A DNA stretch of 64,000 nt from Cheilinus undulatus (taxonomy: Eukaryota > Chordata > Actinopteri > Labriformes > Labridae): positions 26,601,855 to 26,665,854 of the forward strand of contig NC_054867.1 in assembly GCF_018320785.1 (NCBI RefSeq). Direction: 5' to 3'. This document shows, one piece after another, positions 24,101 through 36,350 of this stretch. The notes beneath the pieces were generated by a model, which worked only from the letters and a program-made list of their open reading frames with translations, searched no databases and was not told the origin of the DNA. The position numbers were made by a program, and so were the translations under genes. Within the stretch, counting starts at the first letter, position 1. Each line of letters opens with the position of its first letter.

Positions 24101-27100
24101 CTCCCTGAGGCCCCTTGGACTGACAACACCCTTACACTTCTCACTTTATTTCCCGTCTGACTCCAGGTGATGTGCTGGTCTTTAATTAGTTTGATATCTG
24201 AAGGGGGTAGAATAAAACTTCACTGACGCCCAGTGAAGTCTGCCTCTTTCAGGTTGATTTGTCCATGAGTTTGGTGTGTTCAGACCTCCTATGCTTAAAA
24301 AGAATAGCATTACATTAAAAAAAAAAAAAACACTTAAACTTTACTTTGAACTTGTCTGATCACCTTTATGTGAGACACCTGAGCTGTACTTTGTTTGACC
24401 TACATAAAGGTAACAGAGTAACAGGGACTGCTGAACAGTGTGCAGGTTATTCAGCTCATTCACTTCCTCACTCAAATCTCCAGGAATAACAATGAGTACG
24501 GGTGTCTTTTATGGTGAGAAATCTATCTCTAACACATTTTTTTTGTCCTTAAAAAAATGACCTATTTTCTCACATCAGATACTGAATCTATTACTGCCAG
24601 AGAGACTTCTCTTGTTCACACATAAATAAAAAGCTACTCCTGTTTTTCCCCCGCCTATTCTTAACCAATGCCCTCCATCTGCTCACCGCTATTTTAAGAC
24701 TCCTGTTGATACATTCACTCTTTTTCCTTTTTTTTAAATCAAACATGATTTTTGCTTTTATCTGTGCAGGCTACATCCACTTATAGAAACATATTACTGT
24801 TTAGTATTGATGTACAATGACTTGTATCTCCATCATGAAATGTGTACATCTAATTTTGTTGAAATGACTAAAAGAGTATTACTTAAAGCTCCTGTCCAGA
24901 AATTTAATTTTCTATGATTTTTTTTTGTTTTACAGCGTGTTGTAACTTACTTTGTCTGAAACCTACACTGAAGCAGGGATTCTTGAAAATAACTTTATAG
25001 ACAATAACAATGTCTTCACTGGTTATTATTAAAATTATTCCCTTTTATCACATAATGCACTGATTATGGTATACACGCTAGCATCAGGCCCAACAACTCT
25101 AAAAAAAAGCTTTTTTTAATATTTTAATGCTGTTGCTGACATACACATTTAAGAAATGGGGCCTGCATGACATGTTACATACTTATTATCACCTTCTATG
25201 ATTAAAGGACTAATGTTGCAGCAGGACTTTGAAAAACCTGTCCATGCATTTATCTTCAGTCGAGTTGACTATACTGTTTTAGTATCTTTACTGGTCTGCC
25301 TAGAAAGTCAGTCAGACAGCTGCTGCTTGACATCACTCCTGCCTTGGGTTCTTTACACTGGCTCCCTGTCTCTTAGAGAATAGACTTTAGAAAATTCCTG
25401 TTAGCCTATAAAGCGCTGAATGGGTTAGGCCCAAAATACATCAGACCTTGTAGTACAGTATGAACCATCCAGACTGCTCAGGTCATCTGGTGCAGGTCTG
25501 CTCTGTGTCCCCAGAGTCAGAACTAAACAGGGAGAAACTCCCAGAAAACATCAGGTCTGCTGAGAGTCTGAGCTCTAATAAATCAAGGTTAAAGACACAC
25601 CTGTTCACTGCTGCCTTTGACTATAATTGATCACTTTTTCTATTCTAACTACAACTCTGCATTGTATCTTTTTGGGGTTTATTTGCTGTCTTCACTTTCA
25701 CTTTTTTTCTTTTAAAATGATTCTATTGTGTTTCTTTTTTCCCTTTGTCATTGTATTTTAATGTCTTGCCTTGTTGCTGAAATGTACTACACAAATAAAC
25801 TTGCCTTGCCTTACTAACACTGACAAGCACAGGACATTGCCAGAACAGGAACAGGTATGAACAAACACGTATGTTCCTGCTTTATTGGTAGTATGACCCA
25901 AAACTGGAACTAACACTTAGGATGTCTTAGCCTCGTTTGTCTTTTGAGAGTTCCCTATATTCAAGGAGAATCTGGCTCTGAATAAGGCTGCACTGATGCA
26001 TATGCACTGATAGGGCTGCAGTGATTAAAATGGGTAACAGCCAAGGGCTGACAGAAAGTTTGGAAGGCTGTTCATCATTTTGACAAACTGGAATAATGAG
26101 GATGACCCTTGTGTCCCAGCACACTTGCACAGACTGATGCACAGACCTCTATTTTACACACACGGCCCATTACAGAGGCTATTATATCTATTTAAAAAAG
26201 CATTTAACTGGTAGCCTGTGGGCTCTATCACTGACTTTGATGCTGTGGGTTACTGAATATGCATCATTATCTGTGCTTACAGCATGCTGAAAGGCAAGGA
26301 TGGAGTTGTTTGAGGGTCTGTCAAAGAGGACTACAGCTGCCGTTTTGGTGCAGCGACTACAGCTTCAAACTTTGCGCAGAGTTTGAGCTGGCTGCGCAAA
26401 CTGTAGACACAGTTTCATAAATGGTTGCTTTGAATTTAGATTTTAAATAATTGTTTTTTATGAATTATTTTGCATGCATCTCTGTGCTGCCACTGTTAAG
26501 AATCATGGACATACAAAAGCTAAGTACTACACAGTTAATTCTGGAAAATAAGGCTCTTTATATGCAAATAACCTGATTACAAAAAGAGTGACAGCCTTGT
26601 GCAAAAAAAGATGAGAGCGGGTTCTGAATGCACTGTAGTGTTTGTGAAATTACACAGCAAACTTTCCAGGGATCAGAGGTATGACTTAATAAATAAGAGT
26701 CACATCTGTCACTCTCTAAATTCTAAATCAGAAAACTAAAATTCTGAAATACATTTGAGTTATTTTTAAAGATAAACCTATTTAAAAAGGCAATACAGTG
26801 ATAGAAGGTATTAGTAAAAATGTCTAACAGCAGTGGAATAGCATACATGACCTGAGGTTGACCTGTTTGACCTGACTTCCCTCAGCTGAGCACCACATAG
26901 TTTAAGATTTCATGACCCAGTGAGGACATGAGCTGCTGAGGTGCCTTTAGGTTCCTTATGGAGACCAGGGTGCTGTTGAGAAGCTGCATCCCTTGCTAAA
27001 GCAATTGATTGAATGGTAATCTCTGAAGTATTTAAGCACCTGTGAGGAGATTTTACTTGATAAGGAAAAGGCTTAAAAATAATACTGATGCCTTTTTATG

Positions 27101-27742
27101 TCCTACAAAAACAAACAAGGCCATCAGTGGTAAATGATTTCATCTATAGTGTCATTTTTAATGCTTGTATTTGCTGCCACATGGAGGTAAATGTACATCA
27201 AATAATTAAAATGAGCAATATGTCTGCCAGTGTTTAAAGAAGGCAGGCTATGATTTTTCAGTCTCTTTTTTGGGGTCTAAAAACAGTTCACAAGAAAGAG
27301 CAGCAAAGAGAAAAAAGACATCACTTTGTCCACAGGGGGCGCCAAAATGAACACAACTAAAAGTTCCTCATAGGAGCTTTAACCATACCTTCTCTGGCCC
27401 CTGGAAGCAGATCCGGCACTGCGGGGATCGCATACCGCTCTCTGACAGACTTGGAAGAGAAGCTGCTTCCAGGCCACCACTTCCTCCTGCTGATCCCTGA
27501 GGTTTGGCTCCTTCCTCAAAAGCCAGGCTTCGTGTCCTGGGGTCGGAGCCGTAGTACTCCTCCTCATCATCCAGGTGAGAGCAGTTCAGAGGTGAACAAC
27601 CACAGACCCCCACAGAGAAACCTCTCATACTGGTCTGTGTGTCGGGGTCTGTGCCTGCGTCAGTCCTCCTGCTGGATCCGGATCGCATCAGTACCAGCAC
27701 TTTGAGTTCATTGAAAAACATCCGGAGCCGATACTTAAACAT
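14879..27742 (-). CDS. marchf9: marchf9: membrane-associated RING-CH E3 ubiquitin ligase, four coding exons, 337 aa
   Basis: MARCHF9 is a Golgi/lysosome-linked membrane E3 ligase that, in mammals, ubiquitinates surface proteins such as MHC class I, CD4 and ICAM-1. Coding exons in order: 27389-27742, 20874-21029, 18175-18367, 14879-15189; total 1014 nt with the stop, phases all consistent. The C4HC3 RING-CH zinc ligands are C109, C112, C125, C127, H135, C138, C151 and C154, with the conserved W149. Two membrane segments follow, at about 181-205 and 217-240, separated by [12 protein letters not shown]. The tail ends EVVMRVTTV, a PDZ-type C-terminus shared with human MARCHF9 as I recall it (346 aa). 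MARCHF4 is the nearest alternative, but the N-terminal [14 protein letters not shown] and the 12q14-like linkage favour MARCHF9. The start codon fits the family N-terminus. Confidence 0.95.
15190..18174. other. marchf9 intron 3
   Basis: This 3-kb intron contains a hAT-like element (16404-17184). At 15990-16350 a stretch ending in GGATAATAAACTCTTTACC looks like an interspersed fish repeat, but I cannot place it. No gene was seen. Confidence 0.7.
16404..17184. mobile_element. hAT-like non-autonomous element, exact 8-bp target duplication
   Basis: The ends CAGGGGTGTCAAACTCA and TGAGTTTGACACCCCTG are exact inverted repeats. TCTTAGCT flanks both sides (16396-16403 and 17185-17192). The interior is AT-rich, has no transposase, and is built from many loose copies of a GGTCAAAATATGA-like word. 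A second copy of this family lies at 48837-49691. Confidence 0.92.
18175..18367 (-). CDS. marchf9: marchf9 coding exon 3 (both membrane segments)
   Basis: It begins [20 protein letters not shown] and holds hydrophobic stretches on either side of the [10 protein letters not shown] loop. It ends DIVCIG in phase 1 at a GTGAGA donor. Confidence 0.96.
18640..19200 (-). mobile_element. L1-type LINE 3' fragment
   Basis: Around 18985-19065 the minus strand reads [15 protein letters not shown], a stop, then [10 protein letters not shown], the zinc-knuckle/C-terminal region of fish L1-like ORF2. A short A-tail lies at the left side. Frameshifts and stops show it is dead. Confidence 0.65.
20341..20650. 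repeat. Common fish interspersed repeat
   Basis: Phrases such as CCATCTATTCATTATCTACC, TCACCAATTAAC, GCATGTCTTAGGACTGTGGG and GAGGAAGCCAGAGTACCCC, in this order, are those of a very abundant repeat in teleost genomes. The class is recalled, not tested. Confidence 0.7.
20874..21029 (-). CDS. marchf9: marchf9 coding exon 2 (rest of RING-CH)
   Basis: The exon codes for [20 protein letters not shown] and continues through [14 protein letters not shown] to AISTKNPLQ. It carries the last six zinc ligands. The donor is GTACAC and the acceptor TCCTCTAG. Confidence 0.96.
21315..22022. mobile_element. hAT-like non-autonomous element with near-exact 8-bp duplication
   Basis: The ends CAGGGGTGTCC and GGACACCCCTG are inverted repeats. 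The flanks GGATAGGG (21307-21314) and GGAGAGGG (22023-22030) differ at one base. The termini resemble the element at 16404, but the interior is different. No transposase was seen. Confidence 0.82.
25200..25830 (+). mobile_element. L2-type LINE 3' end
   Basis: The plus strand reads [20 protein letters not shown] and then SLSLRE, the conserved C-terminal part of fish L2 ORF2. It is followed by GCCTATAAAGCGCTGAATGG and a tail ending ACAAATAAACTTGCCTTGCC. Stops and frameshifts are present. Confidence 0.82.
27255..27383. mobile_element. Right end of the CAGGGGGCGCC MITE-like family
   Basis: GTCCACAGGGGGCGCCAAAA (27329-27348) is followed by AAAAGTTCCTCATAGGAGCTTTAA, the same order as at the right end of the element at 351-701. 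It lies just downstream of marchf9 exon 1. No left end was located. Confidence 0.55.
27389..27742 (-). CDS. marchf9: marchf9 coding exon 1 (N-terminus and first RING cysteines)
   Basis: The exon codes for the family start [18 protein letters not shown], an acidic DDEEEYYGS patch and [12 protein letters not shown] carrying zinc ligands C109 and C112. Its phase-0 donor GTATGG lies at 27388. Confidence 0.95.
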
Positions 27743-28104
27743 TCTTCATCAGCTTTACTTCACAGGCAGCCCTGCTCCAAGAGACTGTCTTCAGCTTGGT
27801 TGTCCCAGGTCCATCATAAATCATTATAGTGTTGATGATGATGATGTTTATGACTACTACTATTGTTATGACACCTGGACCATTTAAAACTAGTAAATTT
27901 ATTTGTTTAAAAGCAGGTCTCGGTCAAAAAAGCATGCAAGCATTATGATAGGCTATTCGATCAGCCCATAGCTCTTTGCATATCCTGTTGTTATAGCATG
28001 TGCACCTCCGTCCAGCCAATGGGGAGGGATTATTTTTCATACATAGAGGCGTTTTCTTTCGTGATTCAATGGAGGCTGTAAACCACAAAGTGTGAAGTAC
28101 CAAC
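27743..28104. promoter_or_regulatory. Likely bidirectional promoter: marchf9 (-) and an unnamed gene (+)
   Basis: Only 362 bases separate the two start codons, which face away from each other. The interval has a CCAAT box at 28016-28020 and an octamer-like TTTGCATAT near 27975. A short upstream open frame (ATG at 28068, eight codons) precedes the plus-strand gene. There is no clear TATA box. Promoter function is inferred from geometry. Confidence 0.5.
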
Positions 28105-28252
28105 ATGAAAGTCTCAGGGGTCCAGCAGAAACTCTCCATGTCTACATTTTCACTCCGGTTGCTTGTTAATAGCTGCCACGAGCTTCAAATGGGTGTTTCA
28201 AGGCCACACGAGCTGCCCGCGAGGCAAAATGTTGCTGTCTTTTCTTCATCGG
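28105..28252 (+). CDS. Unrecognised gene, coding exon 1
   Basis: The exon has 49 codons plus one base, ending in phase 1 at G/GTGAGA. Confidence 0.58.
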
Positions 28253-28667
28253 GTGAGACACCAGCGACAGGATCTGAGGAGGGTGGGGGGATACTGAATC
28301 CTTCAAATCATTAAGTCAAAATACGTTTTGTAGTCGTATTTCTTATTTACCTGAAAAAAGGTAGAATTATGCAAGGTAAAAAACGAGACTCCTTTGTTGT
28401 CTCGCGGTGGCATCCATTGGTTCGTCAGTTTCTTCTTCGCTTTTTCCAGGTAGATCAAACGGATTTCGTCCTACACCTTCCCGCCTTAAGGAGGTCCGAA
28501 ATAAAGTCGAAAAGTTAGAATTCAGCAAGCTGCGCCAAAAAAGGCTTGGAAAAGTAACAGTAAATCAAGTACTAAAATATAGACAGGCTATTTCACGACA
28601 ACTAGCGAAGCTTCAGTTTTCTTTTCCCGACCATCTTTGCGCCATAAATCAGGAAGAGGAAGGGTGA
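28105..28667 (+). CDS. Unrecognised two-exon gene, 121 aa, head to head with marchf9
   Basis: I do not recognise this protein. Exon 1 (28105-28252) starts MKVSGVQQKLSMSTFSLRLL and ends at a TCGG/GTGAGA donor. After a 197-bp intron, a strong acceptor (TTCTTCTTCGCTTTTTCCAG) starts exon 2 (28450-28667). The joined frame is 366 nt including TGA, and an AATAAA lies 22 bases after the stop. The N-terminal 25 residues are rich in S, L and R with few acids, which could be a mitochondrial targeting sequence. Residues about 55-105 are strongly basic with a helical, coiled-coil-like pattern (RLKEVRNKVEKLEFSKLRQK). The end is acidic (NQEEEG). An alternative is a non-coding transcript with a chance frame. 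The start is chosen as the first ATG in frame; a second lies 11 codons on (MSTFSL). Confidence 0.6.
28450..28667 (+). CDS. Unrecognised gene, coding exon 2 with stop
   Basis: The exon starts in phase 1 after a pyrimidine-rich acceptor and codes for a lysine/arginine-rich helical stretch ending FSFPDHLCAINQEEEG. Confidence 0.6.
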
Positions 28668-28688
28668 CAGACACGGTTTCCTGAAAAA

Positions 28689-28694
28689 AATAAA
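28689..28694 (+). terminator. Poly(A) signal of the unrecognised gene
   Basis: AATAAA lies 22 bases after the TGA. Its position supports a compact transcript. Confidence 0.55.
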
Positions 28695-29656
28695 TCAAAT
28701 GTCCTGTCCTTATGAGTTGTTAAATCCAGCCTTACTTCATCATCGTCTTCGTCGTCATCATCACATCTTCACCAAGGCCCCCCTAAGTCAGTGGGACTAT
28801 ACTTCACACGGTAGAGCTGTCGCGATGCATTCAGGGTCCCCAGGAACCTAAAACTTGGTCTTCAGTTGTTGATGTTCAGGCTCGGGGGTTACAACACTGA
28901 CTTCTCTATCTTCATTGTTGAAGGCTGCAGTATTACGACGAGGCGTCACTCTGGAGCAGCAGAAATGAAACCCCATCATCCCGAGTCTGAAGCAGCGCGC
29001 CGACAGAGGCTGCTGTCCAGGGTGCTGATAATCAAGTGACGTGGTTGAGGCCACGTGCTGATAAATGCATGTGATGATGGAGGAAGGAAAAATAGAAAAA
29101 GCGATTGTGTTTGTCCGTGTGCATTTCATGTGTCACACAACTAAAAAAAACACTTATTGGTTTGTAGAGAAAATTATTTGCTTGATGTTTTTAAATCGGC
29201 TAACGAAAAGGACGGCCCTGGAGGGGAGACCGGGGCGATGGGCTATTTTTGAGGGTTGGGAACTGCTTTTACTCCACTGTAAATAGTTTCAACACAATCT
29301 GGGTGCACACCTTTCATCTCTGACGGCCATTCTTACAAACGGTTCATCTGAGATGCCTATACAGTGTCTAAGAACAAAAATACATGGAAAAACTTTGGAA
29401 TTAAATTTGGGTTAAACTTCCATTTTCGCGTAAAGGTTGAATAACAAAAGTGTTCTATTTTTTCTTAATCACAATGAATTACTGAATTTTAGTAGCTAGT
29501 TGTGATTAATCTTGATTATTCGCACCTTTTAAATCACATTTTAAAATTCCACTATTTTGCATTTTAAACTGCTTTTGTGTCATTTTTTCTGTTTTATTCA
29601 GAAATCTTAAACTAAAGGTAACTGACTTCCTGTTTGGATATAGGCCTGTTTTTATA
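28695..29656. other. Spacer with no clear gene
   Basis: The spacer begins with a stretch of CATCATCGTCTTCGTC-type simple sequence (about 28738-28770). A 93-codon minus-strand open frame (28848-29129) has no recognisable domain. The rest is AT-rich. Confidence 0.6.
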
Positions 29657-30656
<1,000 letters not shown>

Positions 30657-30739
30657 TAGGTAAATCCGAGACTGTAATATGAAATCAACCACAGAAAAAA
30701 GAACTTGTTATGGATTGAAAAGGAAATAAGAGGAAAATA

Positions 30740-31200
30740 TAAAGGTTAATGTTTGATAACACAAGGCGTGATTTTTTTGGTTTGATGAGACCAAAATGGT
30801 GCTTTTTGGCCATCAGACAAAATGCTGTTTGGCAGGCACCAAACACTGCATCACCACAAACACACCATCCCCACCGAGAAGCACGTTGGTGGCAGAATCA
30901 TGTCGTAGGGATATTTCTCAGCAGACAGCCCTGGAAGGCTAGTGAGGGTAGATTCTAAAATGGAAGTGGGCAATAAGCTTCAAAGAAATGGTTTAAAGAC
31001 AACAAGAATGAATGTTCTGGAGTGGCCAAGTCAAGACCTGAATCCAGAGAGTTTCTGGCTGGACTTGAAAAGGGCTGTTAACACCTGATCCACATGCAAT
31101 CTGACATAGCTTGAGCAGTTTTGCAAAGGAGTCACACAGACTCAGTGCTGTGATTGCAGCCAAAGTTGCATGTACTAAATACTGAATTAAGGGGTGAATA
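30740..31200 (+). mobile_element. Tc1/mariner transposase fragment
   Basis: The plus strand keeps the mid-transposase stretch (ARRDFFGLMRPKWCF-like at about 30749-30800) and a NVLEWPSQDLNPESFWLDL remnant near 31010-31070, the usual DLNPIE region. No ends were recognised. It abuts the next Tc1 element. Confidence 0.75.
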
Positions 31201-31204
31201 CACG

Positions 31205-34200
31205 CAAGGACAAAATTATCAGCCCCCCTATGGAAATTTCATTGATTTAAACATTTTTTCCAAGTGCTGTTATACAAAGAAAATAATCTTTAAAACAGAT
31301 TTTTCAACCATCATAGTTTTATTTTGGATGCAGAAATTATTTTACTTTGAACACAGAAATGAAAATATTCCACAAAAAACAAAAACTGCAGTCATTTGTT
31401 GAAGTTTTCAACAAGTCTCTGATACATCTTCTGAGGAATCTCAGCCCATTCCTCTTCGGCAAATTTCTCGAGCTCCTCCAGATTTGATGGCCTTCTGGCA
31501 CGGACCTTCGTCTCCAGTTAACCTCACAGATTTTCAATAGAGCTTTGTACAGGCCACTCTCTAACGTTCACTTTAGCCTTCTGAAGGTAGTTCTTCGTCA
31601 GGAGTGATGTATGTTTTGGGTCGTTGTCGTGTTAGAAGACAAAGCGATGAACCAGACCAAGTTTTGTTGCTTACTGCTTCGGGCTTTCTTTCGAGATCTC
31701 CACATATCCCTCTTTCTTCATGGTCCCTTCCACCTTGACAAGGTTTCCAGTTCCAGATGCACTGAAGCATCCCTACAGTATAATACTCTCAACACCGTGT
31801 TCTACTATGGAGACGGCGTTCTTTGAGTTATACCCCTCTCCCTTCTTTCTCCAAACATAAGCAACATCTCCAGGGCCATAGGGCCATTTTTCAACAAAAC
31901 TCATGGATGGTATTGTGTCTCAGAGCTCTCTGGATCACTGAAATCAATCTCGGACACCTGTGATCATTAGTTTGCCAGGTGAGCCCAATTAAAAGAAAAC
32001 TACTTAAGAAGGATGTTCCACATTATTAAGCAGGCCACAGGTTTCAGCAATATGGGAAAGAAAAAGGATCAATCTGCTGCTAAAAAGCGTGAAATAGTGC
32101 AATTCCTTGGACAAGGTATGAAAATATTAGATATTTCACAAAAACTTAATCGTGTTCATCGTACTGTGAAGAAATTTGTGGCTGATTCAGAGCACAGATG
32201 GGTTCATGCAGATAAAGGCATAATGAGGAAGATTTCTGCTAGAAAAATTCATCAGATTAAGAGAGCAGCTTCTAAAATGTCATTACAAAGCAGCAAACAG
32301 GTATTTGAAGCTGCTGGTGCCTCTGGAGTCCGACCAATCTCAAGGTGTAGGACTCTCCAGAGGCTTGCAGCTGTGTATAAACCTATTATTCAGACACGCC
32401 TAACCAATGCTCACAAGCAGAAATGGTTGCAGTGGGCCGAGAAATACATGAAGACTCATTTTCAAACAGTCTTGTTCACTGATGAGTGCTGTGCAACCCT
32501 GAATGGTCCAGATGGAGGAGTAGTGGATGGTTGGTGGATGGCCACCGTGTTCCAACAAGACTGCGACGTCAGCGAGGATTATGTTTTGAGCTGGGATCAT
32601 GGGAGGAGAGCCAGTAGGCCCCTTTAGGGCCCCTGAAGGTATGAAAATATCCTTGACAAAGTATATAGAGTTTCTGACCGACCACTTTCTGACCAACCAT
32701 GCCTCCCGTAGCAAATTTATCTTTATACATGACAATGAACCTTCTCATGCTGCAAAGAATCCCTCTGTGTCATTGGCTGCTATGGGCATAAAAGGAGAGA
32801 AACTTATGGTGTGGCCCCATCCTCCCCTGACCTCAACCCTATTGAGAACCTTTTGAGCATCCTCAAGCTAAAGATCTATGAGGGTAGGAGGCAGTTCACA
32901 TCAAAACTGCAGTTCTGGGAGGATATTCTGGCATCTTGCAAAGAAATTCAAGCAGAAACTCTCCAAAAACCCACAAGTTCAATGGAGAATTGTAAAGGTG
33001 ATGTCAAAGAAGGGCCCCTATGTTAACATGGAACTTGGCCTGTTGAGATGTTTTTGGTTTAAATAGCTTTTGATTTCAGTGAGTATGACGTCCTAATGCT
33101 GCAAATTAAAAAAAAGAGACTATTTTAAGTTTTTACAACATATAAAATGTTTTGAAATTCTGCTGTGCATAATAATTTGGAACAGTGCATTTAGATTTTT
33201 TTTAAATGTTATAATTGGGAGGTTTGCTCAGTAAAATTTGAATTAATCTCAAATGGTTGGTGACTTGAAAATTATACTGACTGTCATTTGCATCAACTAT
33301 TTAGGAAAATCAGAGAAAAATATCATTTGCACAATAATTTTTAATGTGGTGTAGTTTAGTTTCATCTGACCAAAGGACACTCTTCCAGTATTCAGAATCT
33401 TTCTCCAGGTTGCCCTTAGCATACTTTAGTCTGGCTTGAAGGTGTGCCTTCTGCAGAAGTGGAGTTTTTCATGTACCTTCTCAGTCCATTCCTGTGCAGG
33501 GCTATAGTGATGGTCTTCTTTGAGACAACAATTCCTGGCTTGGCTAAGTCGTTCATTAGTGTCTTGGCAGTTATTCTGGGGTCTTTGGACACATCTCTCA
33601 CTAGTTTTCTTTCCAGAGTCTTTGAAATCTTTCTCTTCCTACCTCTCCCAGGTTTGTTCTGTAAAGTGTGGCTCTCTTTGAATTTCCTGATACCTCTCAC
33701 TCCAGTTCTTGACACTTGGAAACGCTGTGATAACTTTGTAGATCCTTCTCCTGCTTTGTGAACATCAACAATTCTTTTTCTTAAGTCTAAACTGATTTCT
33801 TTTGTTTCTGCTTTGACGTGTTCTCACTGACAGCTCAAACCTTTACTGAAGTTTTCATACTGAGTGTAAATCTGGAGATAACCCTCAGTTTTAACTTGAT
33901 TTTACAGGCTTTGAGCATTACAAAATAAAAACACATCATTGCACAACAGTGGTTCATGCTATGGCTCGACATAACGGTCAGTTCTAAAGGGGTTTTAATT
34001 AAGACCCCTGTAGTTTTAGGGGTTTTTTTGTGTGTGTGACATAATCAATAATCTTGTTTCTGTGTGCAAAGTAAAATAATGCAAGCATCCAAAAGAAAAC
34101 GGGAATGTTTGAAGACACTGTGTTAAAAATTTCTTGCTCTGTTTAAAAGCACTGGGGAAATACTTTTGAAAAAGATTATTTTTTGTTAGGGGGCACTTAT

Positions 34201-34205
34201 AAGTT
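31205..34205 (-). mobile_element. Outer Tc1/mariner element, split by a second Tc1 insertion
   Basis: The left terminal repeat (31205 to about 31375) and right terminal repeat (about 34040-34205) are diverged inverted copies of the ends of the element at 54664-56203. The minus strand carries the HTH-region piece LVRDVSKDPRITAKTLMNDL at 33416-33715. The C-terminal piece, including RSVPEGHQIWRSS in a shifted frame, lies at 31400-31540. The middle is displaced by a plus-strand Tc1 at about 31893-33350. It is not functional. Confidence 0.82.
31893..33350 (+). mobile_element. Inner Tc1/mariner element with a largely readable transposase
   Basis: The transposase pseudogene runs from about 32055 (MGKKKDQSAAKKREIVQFLG, the N-terminal HTH) through VLFTDECCATLNGPDG (first DDE aspartate, near 32475) and FIHDNEPSHAAKN (second aspartate, near 32730) to SSPDLNPIENL (glutamate, near 32815-32845). 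Frame changes near 32540-32600 and 32810 break it into three pieces. The right end is AT-rich and near a TA; the left terminal repeat seems missing. Confidence 0.85.
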
Positions 34206-34750
34206 CTTCATCTGTACTCACTTAAAATTTGTTGTTTTTTCTTTGTTTTTGTAATAAATTGTAATCAAAGCCCATTTGGGAAACTTTAGAACTTTTCCAT
34301 TTTTGACATGACATTGGACAAAGAGGAATGACTTGACTCTTTGTGATCTTGTGTGGTGGCCTGGCAGCACAATTCAAGATTAAAAAGTCTAAAATACTTC
34401 TACAAAGCTTGAAAGGAATTAATATTGATGAAATCATTTTTTACATTTCATAAAAGGACTTTGCATTAAAAACAACACACACACACACACACGCACACAC
34501 AAAAAAATTACAAAACAAATTAAACAAAAGTCAACGACAATTTAACAAAGTCTGAAACACTTTTACGGAGCTAAACACAAATCTGAAAAGCTCAAAACAA
34601 ATTATAAAGTCTGAAACACTTTGCCACAATTTAAAATAGTTTTACAAAGAGTTTTGTACAAAATCATAAAGTCTGAAACACTTTAACAAAACTTGAAACC
34701 AATTTACAAAGCCTGATACAAAATTAGAGCCTACACTTAAATCTGATTTC

Positions 34751-36303
34751 TTTTTTTATATTATTTTATTTCAATTTTTCAGGCAACAAAAATAACACAG
34801 ATGGCAAATAAAGATACAAAATTATCATAAAGACAACCCAAACAAGAAGAGAAAAAAAAAACAGAACCAAACAGAACAATTACACAACCATAAATAGATA
34901 AATGAATATACAACATAGAAGTACAACAGACCCACATGGAAAACAAACAAGCTCAACCTCCTTACTTTCATGTCCTTTATCATAACTTTAATCTCTATTA
35001 TCCAGCAAATTAAGTATACACATGTCTCTGAATAATTCATGGGATGTTCCTTATTTCAGGCATTGCTATTTATTTAACCAACTGAAAAAAAAACATTAAA
35101 TACTTCATCATCAGCACATGTAATTCATGCACAAACAACAGGGAGTACCAGAATGCTATACCAGTAACACACAGATTAATTATTTGTTAAATGTATAACT
35201 TTAAGAGCTCTGTGCTTGTATTACTTTTCCCCATATGTTTTCAAATTGAGTCACTTTGTTTTTTTCAATGGCTATAAGCTTTTCCATATTCAAATAATAA
35301 GACAACTGGTTTTTCCAGTGATTAAGGGAAGGAGGATATGTAGATTTCCAGCATTTTAAGATAAGTCTCTGTAATATCAATGAGGAAAAGAGAATGATCC
35401 ATTTTTTGTGGAAATCGCACACTATTGTTTGAAAAATCTTGCAAAATATAAAGCGATGGATGGAAATTAAGCTTCGTCCCAAGAGTCTGATAGCCAGTTC
35501 TCTATTTCCAACCATATATTTAGAATTGTACAACATTCCCAGAACGCATGAACCAGAGTCTGTTGTTCCACACTTTAAGCAGTTCATTGAAACCTTTCCA
35601 TCATACTTATGCATTTTCTCTCTGGTACAATATATTTTGTACATTATTTAATATTGAATCAAATGTAAATTTTCATTGACTGTAATATCATTTGTTATAT
35701 TCCAACATTGTTCCCACTTGGAATTTATATCCTCCCCTCCTTAATCCTGGTTCCATAAATAAATTCTAGATTGCAACAAAGTGTTGACCAAAGAAGATTT
35801 CTGCAAGATTTTATAAACTTTACCTGTCAGTTTGTTACATGTTTCAGAATTAATATAACTTCCTCTAGCTTACTGTGCTGTCCAAAAGATTTGAGGTCAT
35901 AACTTTGAAATAAACTCCTCAGCTGCATGTACCTGAAGAATTCCCCATCAGAAAGGCCATACCTGCTTTAAAGTCAGTCCAGGAAATAGGTTTGTAACCA
36001 TTCATTAAATCCTCGACCGTTTCTTTTCCTCTCTCCCTCCATGTAGACCAATTTCACACTTTATTCTGAAGTTATCCGAGGATTATTCCAGAATGAAGTA
36101 TGCTTTGGCAGTGTTATAGATTCCCTTAAAAGATCCTCCACGTTGCTGATGAATTTCTAACCATAAAACTAACAGAGGTTTTTTCTTTTTCTTTTTCAGT
36201 TTTAGAAAACACACGAGAAAACAGATTTTGAGGACAGACGGGAACATTTTCAACCTGAATCCATTGTTCTTCTTCAGTATGTTTTTAATGCTTGATTAGC
36301 ACA

Positions 36304-36350
<47 letters not shown>

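Larger units (their letters stand above)
21030..27388. other. marchf9 intron 1
   Basis: The 6.4-kb intron contains a hAT-like element (21315-22022), an L2 3' end (25200-25830) and a MITE right end (about 27255-27383). The stretch 23400-23760 resembles another interspersed repeat. No additional exon was found. Confidence 0.7.

Noticed and set aside
28848-29129. 93-codon minus-strand open frame near the small gene
   Set aside because: It has no recognisable domain, no convincing splice partners, and a start in AT-rich DNA. Its lower half is CpG-rich, which lowers chance stops.
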